Source of the DNA: an uncultured Faecalibacterium sp.
Lineage (GTDB): Bacteria > Bacillota > Clostridia > Oscillospirales > Ruminococcaceae
DNA: 37,547 nucleotides
Direction: 5' to 3'
NCBI GenBank assembly: GCA_934525845.1
Contig: CAKSZS010000021.1
Location: 1-37,547 of the forward strand
The notes under the pieces are model-generated. The model was not told where the DNA came from. It saw nothing but the letters and a program-made list of their open reading frames with translations, and did no database searches. Shown piece by piece: positions 25,201 to 32,646 of the stretch. How positions within the stretch are numbered: the stretch's first letter is position 1; each line of letters opens with the position of its first letter. Both the position numbers and the translations under genes were made by a program.

Positions 25201-26079
25201 TTACACCTTTTCCTGTACCTTGCGGCCGAGGAAGCCGGTGGGCTTGACCAGCAGCACGATGATCAGGATCGCAAACGTCACAGCGTCTTTCCAGGCAGAC
25301 AGACCGATGGCGGAGACAAAACATTCACACAGGCCGATGGCAATGCCGCCGATCATGGCGCCCGGAATGGAACCGATGCCGCCCAGGACTGCAGCAACAA
25401 AGGCTTTCAGGCCCAGCATGGAACCCATGGTGGGCGTAGCCTGCGGATAGGAACAGCAGTACAGCACCGAGCCGATGCCGGCCAGAGCGGAGCCAACAGC
25501 AAAGGTAAAGGAGATGGTGCTGTTGACGTTGATGCCCATCAGGCGGGCGGCGTCCATATCCTCGGACACGGCACGCATGGCCTTGCCCAGCTTGGTCTTC
25601 TGCACCAGGAAGGTCAGCACCAGCATGGACAGCACGGTGACCACCAGGGTGATGATGGAGGTCAGGCCCAGAGGGACTTTGCCGATCATAAAGGTCTTGC
25701 TGTCATAGTAGGCCGGGATGACCTTGGCGCCGGATCCCATGACCAGCTCGGCGGTGTACTCCAGGAAGAAGGACACGCCGATGGCGGTGATCAGCAGCGA
25801 GATGCGGGGGGCGCTGCGCAGGGGCGTGTAGGCGATCTTTTCGATCACGACACCCAGCAGCGTACAGGTGATGATGGTGGCGCACACGGCAGTGACCGGG
25901 CCAAGGCCCAGCTGATTCATGACGAACCAGGACATATACGCGCCCACCATGATGATATCGCCGTGGGCAAAGTTCAGCAGCAGAATGATGCCGTACACCA
26001 TGCTGTAGCCCAGTGCGATCAGTGCATAGATGCTGCCAAGGGACAAGCCATTGATCAGCTGGCTAAAGAACACTGTCAT
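25201..26079 (-). CDS. livH: Branched-chain amino acid ABC permease LivH
   Basis: The 292-residue protein begins MTVFFSQLINGLSLGSIYAL, the standard LivH N-terminus, and has about eight hydrophobic segments. GYSMVYGIILLLNFAHGDII (about 24-43) is the permease signature. KAFVAAVLGGIGSIPGAMIGG near the C-terminus matches the family EAA-like loop. AAAGGAAG precedes ATG 26079. Between it and livJ sits the terminator at 26140-26184, which probably lowers its expression compared with the binding protein. It ends 14 bases before the livM start. Confidence 0.94.
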   Translation of the reverse strand: MTVFFSQLINGLSLGSIYALIALGYSMVYGIILLLNFAHGDIIMVGAYMSWFVMNQLGLGPVTAVCATIITCTLLGVVIEKIAYTPLRSAPRISLLITAIGVSFFLEYTAELVMGSGAKVIPAYYDSKTFMIGKVPLGLTSIITLVVTVLSMLVLTFLVQKTKLGKAMRAVSEDMDAARLMGINVNSTISFTFAVGSALAGIGSVLYCCSYPQATPTMGSMLGLKAFVAAVLGGIGSIPGAMIGGIAIGLCECFVSAIGLSAWKDAVTFAILIIVLLVKPTGFLGRKVQEKV

Positions 26080-26139
26080 GGATGGATACTTCCTTTCTTT
26101 TCGGCGTTCAGCACGCCTTTTGGGATACACTTTTTGACC

Positions 26140-26184
26140 AAAAAAGCGGAGACAGCCGAGCAAACCTGTTCCGGCGGTCTCCGC
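26140..26184 (-). terminator. Internal partial terminator between livJ and livH
   Basis: Minus strand GCGGAGAC ... GTCTCCGC (arms 26177-26184 and 26146-26153, inner CCGGC pairs) is followed by TTTTTT. It lies inside one operon, 66 bases after livJ, so it should reduce transcription into livHMGF rather than stop it fully. Confidence 0.82.
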
Positions 26185-26249
26185 AATGGTTCATTTCCTT
26201 CTGGTTCCAGCCCTTATGCCGCGCACCGGTGTGCGGTGGAGAAGCGGGA

Positions 26250-27467
26250 TCAGAACATTTCCTTCAGCACAGGGGTCTCACCGTCGAAGCACAGGATAGC
26301 GGTCTGCTTGACGGGATCGTGGTGCTCATTGAAGGTGAAGGTGCCGGTGATGCCGTCGATGGTGCCGGAGGCAATGGCATCGATGACAGCCTGCTTGTAC
26401 TCATCGGAGCCAGCTTCCAGACCAGCGTCTTCTGCAGCCTGCAGGCCGTAGACCACGGTCATAGCGGCATCGTAACCCAGAGGTGCGAAACCGTTGGGGT
26501 ACTCCTCGCCGTACTCTTCCTTGTAGGCGTTCTCAAAGTCGGAGTTGGAACCCTTTGCATAGTTGGCGCAGAAGTAGGCATCCTTCAGCTGATCGGCGGT
26601 AGCGTAGCCTTCCAGGCCGTCCCAGCCATCGCCGCCCAGGAACGGGCAGGTCATGCCGATATCGCGGGCCTGCTTCAGGATCTTGCTCACGTCCTCATAG
26701 TAGTTGGGGCAGAACACCACCTGCGGATTCTTGCCCATGATGGTGGTCAGCTGAGTTTTGAAGTCCACATCGCCCTTGGAGTAGCTCTCATCGTCCACGA
26801 TGGTGCCGCCCTTTGCTTCGAACTCGTTGATGAAGTTCTCAGCCAGGCCTTCGTTGTAATCGGCACCCTTCTCAAAGATGACAGCTGCTTCGGTGTAGCC
26901 CAGCTTCTCGTAAGCATAGTCTGCCATATGGACGCCCTGATACGGGTCGGTGAAGGTGGCACGGAAGACGTTTGCATTCACAGTGTCGGTCTCGGCATCG
27001 TAGGTGACAGCCTCAGCGGTAGCAGAAGCGGTGACCATGGGCATATTGTAGTCGGCGCTCTCGGCAGCCACAGCCAGGGTGGGAGCGGTGGTGACATCGC
27101 CCACCAGAGCGGTGATGCCCTCATCCACCAGCTTGGTGAAGCAGTTCACGGCCTGGGTCTCATCGCCCTGTTCATCCTCGGTCAGGATCTCGATCTGCTT
27201 GCCGTTGATGCCGCCGTTGGCGTTGACCTGCTTCAGATACAGGGTAGCACCGTTGACAACAGCCTTGCCGTAAACGGAAACATCACCGGTCAGGGGTCCC
27301 ATGACACCGACCTTGATGGTGTCGCCGGAAGCGGCAGCGGAAGCAGCAGTGGATGCAGTGGAAGCAGCGGTGCTGCTGGAAGAACCGCCGCAGGCAGTCA
27401 GGACACCAGCAGCAGCCACAACACCGGCAGCGGCCAGGAACTGACGACGAGAGATCATCTTTTTCAT
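26250..27467 (-). CDS. livJ: Branched-chain amino acid ABC substrate-binding lipoprotein LivJ
   Basis: The 405-residue protein captures amino acids outside the cell for LivHMGF. The order is: MKKMISRRQFLAAAG (a true Tat SRRQFL motif), hydrophobic segment, lipobox LTAC (Cys about 26), Ser/Ala linker, then a periplasmic-binding-type-1 fold beginning DTIKVGVMGPLTGDVSVYGK. The remaining Leu/Ile/Val-binding segments are normal. Tat-exported Liv lipoproteins are less common than Sec ones. The start at 27467 has AAGGAGG nine bases upstream; the open frame extends to 27644 but overlaps the leader hairpin and promoter. The leader carries a strong terminator hairpin. Confidence 0.94.
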   Translation of the reverse strand: MKKMISRRQFLAAAGVVAAAGVLTACGGSSSSTAASTASTAASAAASGDTIKVGVMGPLTGDVSVYGKAVVNGATLYLKQVNANGGINGKQIEILTEDEQGDETQAVNCFTKLVDEGITALVGDVTTAPTLAVAAESADYNMPMVTASATAEAVTYDAETDTVNANVFRATFTDPYQGVHMADYAYEKLGYTEAAVIFEKGADYNEGLAENFINEFEAKGGTIVDDESYSKGDVDFKTQLTTIMGKNPQVVFCPNYYEDVSKILKQARDIGMTCPFLGGDGWDGLEGYATADQLKDAYFCANYAKGSNSDFENAYKEEYGEEYPNGFAPLGYDAAMTVVYGLQAAEDAGLEAGSDEYKQAVIDAIASGTIDGITGTFTFNEHHDPVKQTAILCFDGETPVLKEMF

Positions 27468-27507
27468 AGGAAATATCCTCCTTCGGAGTATCTTGTTTTT
27501 CGTGGAT

Positions 27508-27550
27508 AAAAACGAAGCAAGGCCCTTTCCCTCAAAGCGACCTTGCTTCG
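27508..27550 (-). terminator. Terminator hairpin in the livJ leader (attenuator candidate)
   Basis: On the minus strand a 10-bp perfect stem CGAAGCAAGG / CCTTGCTTCG (arms 27541-27550 and 27513-27522) is followed by TTTTT. It begins about where RNA from the promoter at 27559-27587 would start and lies 41 bases before livJ. The T run can also pair with the following AAAAAC, and TCC-GAA-GGA can hide the ribosome site. Confidence 0.75.
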
Positions 27551-27558
27551 TTACTGAT

Positions 27559-27587
27559 ATTATAGTCGTCGGCCGGAAAAACCGCAA
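27559..27587 (-). promoter_or_regulatory. Promoter of the liv operon
   Basis: Minus strand TTGCGG (27582-27587), 17-base spacer, TATAAT (27559-27564). The sequence 27588-27732 is AT-rich, holds no gene, and includes a 14-base palindrome AAAAACGCGTTTTT (27651-27664). Confidence 0.7.
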
Positions 27588-27732
27588 TTCACAAACCGTC
27601 CATACTTTTGGAGGCTTTTTCTCGACTTTATTGCTAAAATACACAAAATGAAAAACGCGTTTTTGTGCACTATTTCAAATGCTTCATTTTGTTTGATTCT
27701 CAGATGAATCGTGTTCACAAATTGCAAAAAGG

Positions 27733-29154
27733 TTACAGGGCTTCCGGCTCCGTCTCTGCGGGCTGTTCCAGCTCCTCGTGGACCTTTTCCGCCAGGGTCT
27801 CGGCTTCCTGTTTGAGGGAAGCTTCGCCCAGTGCCCTGCGGATGGCGGTGGCGTAGAAGATCAGCGACAGGGCGGTGCCGATGCACCAGCCGATGGGCCA
27901 GGACAGCCAGATGCCGGTGCTGCCCAGGGCGGTGCTGCTGAGCACGATGGCCATGCCCACGCGCAGGATCAGGTCGGTGAAGGTGGCCACCATGAAGCGG
28001 CCCATCAGGCCGCAGCCGCGCAGGATGCCGTCGGTGACCAGCTTGAGGGATACCACGAAGTAGAAGGGCGACAGGATGTGCAGGAAGAGCATACCGGTGT
28101 CGATGGCGGGACCCTGCGGGTCATTCATGAAGAGCAGCAGCAGGGTGCGGCCAAAGAAGAAGTACAGGATGACGATGGGCACGCAGATGAGCCACACCAG
28201 ATTGCGGCCTGCGCCAAAGCCCTCTTTCACGCGTTCCATCTTGCCGGCCCCCATGTTCTGGGAGGTGTAGTTGGAGATGCCGTTGCCCAGCGTGGTAAAG
28301 GAAGTGATGACCATGTTGTTCAGCTTGACGGCGGCGGAGTAGCCTGCAATGACGCTGGCACCGAAGGTGTTGATGACGCTCTGCAGGATGATGTTGCCCA
28401 CCGAGATGAAGCTCTGCTGCAGAATGCTGGGGATGGCGACCACCGCGATCTTGCCCAGCATCTTCCAGGAGAACCATACCGTTCTGCGGGCAGAGGGAAT
28501 GGCTTTCATGCGGCGGAACACCACCACCATGGCCAGGATGCAGCTGACGCCCTGGCACAGGAAGGTGGCCCAGGCCACACCGGCCACGCCCATCCGGAAC
28601 CCGGCCACGAACAGGATGTCCACGCCGATGTTGGACAGGGACGAGACGGCCAGGAAGTAGAAGGGCGTTTTGCTGTCGCCCAGCGCCGAGAAGATGCCGG
28701 TGGCGATGTTGTAGAAGAACATGAAGGGCAGGCCCAGGACGTAGATGTCCAGGTACAGGGACGAGTCCGCCAGGATCTCCTCCGGGGTGTTGATGAGCTC
28801 CAGCAGGCTGCGGCAGCCCAGCAGGCCGAACACCATCAGCGCTGCACACAGCACTGCCGAGCCGATGAGGGCCGTGTACACCGAGGTTTTCATGTCATCG
28901 TATTCCTTGGCACCGAAGTACCGGGACACGATGACCGAGCAGCCGATGTTGCAGCCGAAGGCGAATGCGATGAAGATCAGGGTGATCTCATAGCTGTTGC
29001 CCACAGCGGCCAGAGCGTTTTCGCCGATGAACTTGCCCGCCACAAGGCTGTCGGCGATGTTGTACAGCTGCTGGAAGATGATGCTGCCGAACATGGGCAG
29101 GCAGAACTGCCAGAGCACCTGCGACGGCTTGCCGACCGTCAGATCCTTATTCAT
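27733..29154 (-). CDS. MATE family multidrug efflux transporter
   Basis: This 473-residue integral membrane protein has about twelve hydrophobic segments. PSQVLWQFCLPMFGSIIFQQLYNIADSLVAGKFIGENALAAVG is the MATE N-terminal region (in MNKD numbering about 8-50), with the family VGNSYEI segment next. The C-terminus ends in an acidic tail rich in Glu (about the last 30 residues). It probably uses Na+ or H+ to expel drugs or metabolites; the substrate is unknown. GAGGAGG precedes ATG 29154, and a promoter lies at 29218-29246. No terminator is obvious after the stop. Confidence 0.9.
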   Translation of the reverse strand: MNKDLTVGKPSQVLWQFCLPMFGSIIFQQLYNIADSLVAGKFIGENALAAVGNSYEITLIFIAFAFGCNIGCSVIVSRYFGAKEYDDMKTSVYTALIGSAVLCAALMVFGLLGCRSLLELINTPEEILADSSLYLDIYVLGLPFMFFYNIATGIFSALGDSKTPFYFLAVSSLSNIGVDILFVAGFRMGVAGVAWATFLCQGVSCILAMVVVFRRMKAIPSARRTVWFSWKMLGKIAVVAIPSILQQSFISVGNIILQSVINTFGASVIAGYSAAVKLNNMVITSFTTLGNGISNYTSQNMGAGKMERVKEGFGAGRNLVWLICVPIVILYFFFGRTLLLLFMNDPQGPAIDTGMLFLHILSPFYFVVSLKLVTDGILRGCGLMGRFMVATFTDLILRVGMAIVLSSTALGSTGIWLSWPIGWCIGTALSLIFYATAIRRALGEASLKQEAETLAEKVHEELEQPAETEPEAL

Positions 29155-29217
29155 ACCAAAGTCCTCCTCGAAACCATAAAGTTGCACTCTAAAGGTGTGA
29201 CCGGAATTGCGAATCCC

Positions 29218-29246
29218 AGTATAGAACCGGTGCACCAAAAAGTAAA
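29218..29246 (-). promoter_or_regulatory. Promoter of the MATE gene
   Basis: Minus strand TTTACT (29241-29246), 17-base spacer, TATACT (29218-29223); the spacer contains GGTGCACC. Confidence 0.7.
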
Positions 29247-29369
29247 GAAAATTTTTGGAATATCTGCCATATTAAAATTACATGATGACCATGCGTGCAT
29301 AAAAGCCGGCGGACAGGGCAAGCTGGAACAGGATAAAAAGTTTATGCTGCCAAACATCCCCGGCGGGGC

Positions 29370-29398
29370 TTGCACTGGGGCGCAAAGCGTGGTAGGAT
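29370..29398 (+). promoter_or_regulatory. Promoter of eno
   Basis: TTGCAC (29370-29375), 17-base spacer, TAGGAT (29393-29398), about 97 bases before the eno start. No riboswitch consensus was recognised. Confidence 0.65.
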
Positions 29399-29495
29399 AT
29401 GAATGGTTAGTTAGATAAAACTATCCGCAAATGCGTCCCCGGCCTTCTGCCGCTCGGGCAGGGCAGGGTGCAAATGATATCAGGAGGTTTTCGAT

Positions 29496-30794
29496 ATGAA
29501 TTATCTGGAAATTGAATCCGTTGTCGGCCGCGAGATCCTGGACTCCCGCGGCAACCCCACCGTGGAAGCTGAGATCACCCTGGCCGACGGCACCGTGGCC
29601 CGCGGCTGCGCTCCTTCCGGCGCATCCACCGGCGAGTTCGAAGCTCTGGAGCTGCGTGACGGCGACAAGGGCCGTTACCTGGGCAAGGGCGTGACCAAGG
29701 CTGTGGAGAACATCAACACCGTCATCGCAGACGCTGTGGTGGGCATGGACGCTTCCGACATTTACGCCATCGACGCGGCCATGATCAAGGCCGACGGCAC
29801 CAAGGACAAGTCCAACCTGGGCGCAAACGCCATCCTGGCCGTGTCCATCGCTGCCTGCCGTGCTGCTGCTGCTTCGCTGGAGATGCCTCTGTACCGCTTC
29901 CTGGGCGGTGTGAACGGCAACCGCCTGCCCGTGCCCATGATGAACATCCTGAACGGCGGCGCACACGCCACCAACACCGTGGATACCCAGGAGTTCATGA
30001 TCATGCCCGTGGGCGCTCCCTCCTTCAAGGAGGCCCTGCGCTGGTGCGCTGAGGTGTTCCACGCTCTGGCTTCCATCCTGAAGGCCAAGGGCCTGGCTAC
30101 CTCCGTGGGCGACGAGGGCGGCTTTGCCCCCAACCTGTCCAGCGACGAGGAGACCATCGAGACCATTCTGGCCGCCATTGAGAAGGCCGGCTATGTGCCC
30201 GGCAAGGACTTCATGCTGGCCATGGACGCTGCTTCCTCCGAGTGGAAGAGCCCCAAGGGCAAGGGCTTCTACAAGCTGCCCAAGGCCGGCACCGAGTTCA
30301 CCTCCAGCGAGCTGATCGCACACTGGAAGAGTCTGGTGGAAAAGTACCCCATCATCTCCATCGAGGACGGTCTGGATGAAGAGGACTGGGAGGGCTGGCA
30401 GGAGATGACCCGCGAGCTGGGCGGCAAGGTCCAGCTGGTGGGCGACGACCTGTTCGTTACCAACACCGAGCGTCTGGCCAAGGGCATCCAGCTGGGTGCC
30501 GGCAACGCCATCCTGATCAAGCTGAACCAGATCGGTTCCGTGTCCGAGACCCTGGAGGCCATCAAGATGGCCCACAAGGCCGGCTGCACTGCCATCAGCT
30601 CTCACCGCTCCGGCGAGACCGAGGACACCACCATTGCCGACTTGGCCGTGGCCCTGAACACCTGCCAGATCAAGACCGGCGCACCCAGCCGCACCGAGCG
30701 TGTGGCCAAGTACAACCAGCTGCTGCGCATCGAGGAGCAGCTGGGCGACAGCGCCGTGTATCCCGGCATGGCAGCCTTCAATGTGAAGCGCTGA
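29496..30794 (+). CDS. eno: Enolase
   Basis: Enolase interconverts 2-phosphoglycerate and phosphoenolpyruvate in glycolysis. The 432 residues are normal. Motifs are GREILDSRGNPTVEAEI (about 10-26), SGASTGEFEALELRD, VGDEGGFAPNL, the metal-binding SIEDGLDEEDWEGW and the C-terminal SHRSGETEDTTIADLAVAL (active-site His and Ser). AGGAGGTTTTCGAT precedes ATG. It is monocistronic between its promoter and a terminator. Codon use is strongly biased to C/G-ending codons, typical of a highly expressed gene here. Confidence 0.98.
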   Translation: MNYLEIESVVGREILDSRGNPTVEAEITLADGTVARGCAPSGASTGEFEALELRDGDKGRYLGKGVTKAVENINTVIADAVVGMDASDIYAIDAAMIKADGTKDKSNLGANAILAVSIAACRAAAASLEMPLYRFLGGVNGNRLPVPMMNILNGGAHATNTVDTQEFMIMPVGAPSFKEALRWCAEVFHALASILKAKGLATSVGDEGGFAPNLSSDEETIETILAAIEKAGYVPGKDFMLAMDAASSEWKSPKGKGFYKLPKAGTEFTSSELIAHWKSLVEKYPIISIEDGLDEEDWEGWQEMTRELGGKVQLVGDDLFVTNTERLAKGIQLGAGNAILIKLNQIGSVSETLEAIKMAHKAGCTAISSHRSGETEDTTIADLAVALNTCQIKTGAPSRTERVAKYNQLLRIEEQLGDSAVYPGMAAFNVKR

Positions 30795-30832
30795 TCCCGG
30801 TATTTCAAAGCGTGCACTGCAGCGGCGGCATC

Positions 30833-30857
30833 CCACAGCGGGTGCCGCCGTTTTTTT
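30833..30857 (+). terminator. Terminator of eno
   Basis: An 8-bp stem CGGCGGCA / TGCCGCCG with an inner CCC/GGG pairing is followed by seven T residues. Confidence 0.95.
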
Positions 30858-30861
30858 GTGC

Positions 30862-30885
30862 TTGAAAAAATTCGGAAATTTTCAA
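30862..30885. repeat. AT-rich dyad before the small-peptide cluster
   Basis: TTGAAAA and TTTTCAA form imperfect arms of a 24-base dyad, about 100 bases before peptide A. It is a possible operator. No convincing -10/-35 pair was found between it and 30989. Confidence 0.35.
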
Positions 30886-30988
30886 AAGTTCTGCAACAAT
30901 CGGCGGATCTGATTCGTATTCTTTACAGAACGGCTCAAAAACCGCTCGGACTTTTTCATCCATCCAAAAGAGAAAAGAGGTACTGTGT

Positions 30989-31081
30989 ATGAACGCAAAG
31001 ATCGGTGTGATCATCCTGTTGGCTGCCGGTGCTGTGGCGGTGGGTCTGACGCTGCTGGCGTATACCCCGATGCCCATCTGA
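30989..31081 (+). CDS. Small hydrophobic peptide A, 30 residues
   Basis: This short frame has a good ribosome site (AGAGG eight bases before ATG) and is the first of four tiny genes in one run. The product has one basic residue (Lys4) and a single hydrophobic helix with the core IILLAAGAVAVGLTLL, ending YTPMPI, so it should insert in the membrane. It aligns with peptide C over a 14-residue core (ILxAAGAxAxGLxL, ten identities) and both have a similar YxxMP end, so they are paralogues. No family is recognised. A leaderless membrane-active peptide or small membrane protein is possible. Confidence 0.6.
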   Translation: MNAKIGVIILLAAGAVAVGLTLLAYTPMPI

Positions 31082-31103
31082 TCGGCTTGAAAACGAAGAA
31101 AAA

Positions 31104-31137
31104 CCGGCGGGCGTTCGGTGCCTGCCGGGCGGATTTT
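31104..31137 (+). terminator. Weak hairpin between peptides A and B
   Basis: CCGGC (31104-31108) pairs with GCCGG (31124-31128), with inner pairs GGC/GCC, followed nine bases later by TTTTT. It is weaker than the other terminators and may be an attenuator or a processing and stability hairpin that changes the A to B ratio. Confidence 0.4.
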
Positions 31138-31177
31138 TGACCCGGAATAACACAACACAAAAGGAGCAAACAGTTTT

Positions 31178-31270
31178 ATGTTGTCTACTCTGGCAATGCT
31201 GTACAAGCTGCTGGGCGGTTCCGGCCTGGCAAAGTTATTCTGGATCATTCTGAAAGGGATGTTCTCATGA
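31178..31270 (+). CDS. Small hydrophobic peptide B, 30 residues
   Basis: AAAAGGAGC lies about ten bases before ATG. The product is amphipathic to hydrophobic: it opens MLSTLAMLYKLLGG and has LAKLFWIILKGMF near the end, with three lysines and no acidic residue, so it is cationic. It aligns without gaps with peptide D (same length, nine identities including Leu5, Leu8, Leu12, Leu17, Trp22, Ile23, Ile24), so B and D are paralogues. Its stop overlaps the start of peptide C (ATGA), implying coupled translation. It resembles membrane-active peptides in composition, but no family is named. Confidence 0.62.
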   Translation: MLSTLAMLYKLLGGSGLAKLFWIILKGMFS

Positions 31271-31389
31271 AGAAAACGACCATTCGGATCCTGCCGGCGG
31301 CCGGTGCGGCCGCTGCAGGTCTGGCGCTGAGCAACGTCCCGTACCCGGTCATGCCGCTGCAACGGCGGAACCATAAGGAGGAATTCTGA
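31267..31389 (+). CDS. Small hydrophobic peptide C, 40 residues
   Basis: ATG overlaps the stop of B by four bases. The product has a basic start (MKKTTIR), an Ala/Gly core ILPAAGAAAAGLAL, then VPYPVMP and a charged C-terminal tail (LQRRNHKEEF). The core is paralogous to peptide A at both protein and DNA level (ATCCTG...GCCGGTGC shared). The tail has no counterpart in A; its codons hold the ribosome site of peptide D, AAGGAGG, so the extension may exist partly for that reason. Function is unknown. Confidence 0.6.
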   Translation: MKKTTIRILPAAGAAAAGLALSNVPYPVMPLQRRNHKEEF

Positions 31390-31481
31390 TGTTTACTGCA
31401 CTGTGGAATCTGATCTGCAACCTGCTGCCCATCAATCTGCCGGGCATCTGGTGGATCATCTCGGAGCGCTTCTTCCTGTAA
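31389..31481 (+). CDS. Small hydrophobic peptide D, 30 residues
   Basis: ATG shares one base with the stop of C (TGATG) and follows AAGGAGG at ideal spacing. The product starts MFTALWNLICNLLP and has the Trp-rich LPGIWWIISERFF, three Trp in all, one Cys and near-neutral charge. It is the paralogue of B. A strong terminator follows 28 bases after the stop. The preserved overlapping starts, matched lengths and terminator support a real operon, though no database check was possible. Confidence 0.62.
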   Translation: MFTALWNLICNLLPINLPGIWWIISERFFL

Positions 31482-31508
31482 AAAAGCGCGCATAACAGAA
31501 AAGAAAGA

Positions 31509-31546
31509 GCGGGAGCGTTTCCGGATGGAGACGCTCCCGCTTTTTT
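31509..31546 (+). terminator. Terminator of the four-peptide cluster
   Basis: A 10-bp stem GCGGGAGCGT / ACGCTCCCGC is followed by TTTTTT. On the other strand T-rich CTTTCTTTTC follows, so it may also end the convergent radical SAM transcript. Confidence 0.93.
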
Positions 31547-31556
31547 GGAAAAGGCT

Positions 31557-32591
31557 TCAGGGATTCCCTGCAAGGCAGTATTTGGCCTCATACAGCCTGC
31601 CGTGGGTGAAAAAGTTGTAGGAGCGGCAGCCGCCGGCGCACCGCGCCCCCTGCGGACAGGTGCGGCAGGCTCCCGTCAGCAGTTCCGGACGGAATTTGCG
31701 GTTGTAGGCGAAAGCGTCCGGGTCGTTCCAGATCTCCTGCAGGGACTGCTGCCGCAGATTGCCCTCGATGAATGCGTCATCGTACATGGACTCACAGCCG
31801 CGGACGTTTCCGATGCTGTCGATGCCCAGCGAGGTCAGGCCGGCGTGGCAGCCGGTGAAGCAGGGGGAGGAGCTGAGCGTTCCGCGGCTGAATGCAGGGT
31901 CATCCGGCGGAAAATAGCCGATGTTGTCCGCAAGCCCTATGCGGAACGGCGCTTCGTCCTGATGTGCCCGGACAAACCGGGCCACGGAAGCAGCATCGAA
32001 CGCATAGGAAAGCCCGGAGCGCGCAGCATTGCCCATAGGGGAGCAGGCCTGCAGCTGCCAGGCAAAGATCGGCCTCGTTTTCAGAAACTGGTAGAATTCT
32101 TCCAGCTGCGGGGCGTTTTGGCTGTGCAGGGTGCTGATGACCGAAACCGGGATCTGTCCGGCGGCCAGCGCCTGAATGGCACGGTCTGCCCGGGCAAAGC
32201 TGCCCTCCTGACGGAACCGGTCATGGACCGGCTGCAAACCGTCCAGAGAGACGGAGACCGACTCGATGGAAGCTTCTTTCATCTGCCGGATCAGCTCCGG
32301 GGTGAACAGAAACCCGTTGGTGATGATGTTCACCCGCACCGAGCGTGCGGTCAGGGCGGCTGCGATCTCGGCCCAGTCCGGGCGCAGAAAGACCTCGCCG
32401 CCGATCAGGGATACGCGGCGGCAGCCTGCATCGGCAAGCTGCCGGGCGACTTGGAGACATTCCTCGGTGGTCAGTTCGTTTTCCCGCCGGATACCGCCGG
32501 AAGAGCCGCAGTATTTGCAGGAAAAGCAGCAGGCGAGGGTGATCTCCCAGACACAGGAACGCAGAGGAAACCGGGAAACAGGGTTCGGCAT
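31557..32591 (-). CDS. Radical SAM/SPASM domain enzyme
   Basis: The 344 residues have an N-terminal radical SAM motif CCFSCKYCG (ligands Cys21, Cys25, Cys28), the SAM-binding SLIGGEVFLRPDW (GGE-like) and VSVSLDGLQPVHD. A C-terminal SPASM/twitch region carries Cys244, 248, 266, 309, 312, 318, 322 and 339, with LGIDSIGNVRGCESM and IEGNLRQQSLQEIWND typical of SPASM enzymes (two auxiliary [4Fe-4S] clusters). SPASM enzymes mostly modify ribosomal peptides or enzymes. The substrate here is not known. The start at 32591 has GGAGG ten bases upstream. It is third after a ROK kinase and a 150-residue protein, and converges with the peptide cluster. Confidence 0.9.
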   Translation of the reverse strand: MPNPVSRFPLRSCVWEITLACCFSCKYCGSSGGIRRENELTTEECLQVARQLADAGCRRVSLIGGEVFLRPDWAEIAAALTARSVRVNIITNGFLFTPELIRQMKEASIESVSVSLDGLQPVHDRFRQEGSFARADRAIQALAAGQIPVSVISTLHSQNAPQLEEFYQFLKTRPIFAWQLQACSPMGNAARSGLSYAFDAASVARFVRAHQDEAPFRIGLADNIGYFPPDDPAFSRGTLSSSPCFTGCHAGLTSLGIDSIGNVRGCESMYDDAFIEGNLRQQSLQEIWNDPDAFAYNRKFRPELLTGACRTCPQGARCAGGCRSYNFFTHGRLYEAKYCLAGNP

Positions 32592-32646
32592 AGCAGGAAA
32601 ACCTCCATCGGGATGGTGCGGCAGAATGCGGCTTGAGAAAAACAAA

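Noticed and set aside
27588..27732. CodY box or second liv promoter in the AT-rich spacer
   Set aside because: The palindrome AAAAACGCGTTTTT does not match AATTTTCWGAAAATT, and no paired -35/-10 better than 27559-27587 was found.
30989..31481. Confident bacteriocin annotation for the four peptides
   Set aside because: No immunity gene, dedicated exporter or leader is adjacent, and composition alone is not enough; kept as unknown peptides.
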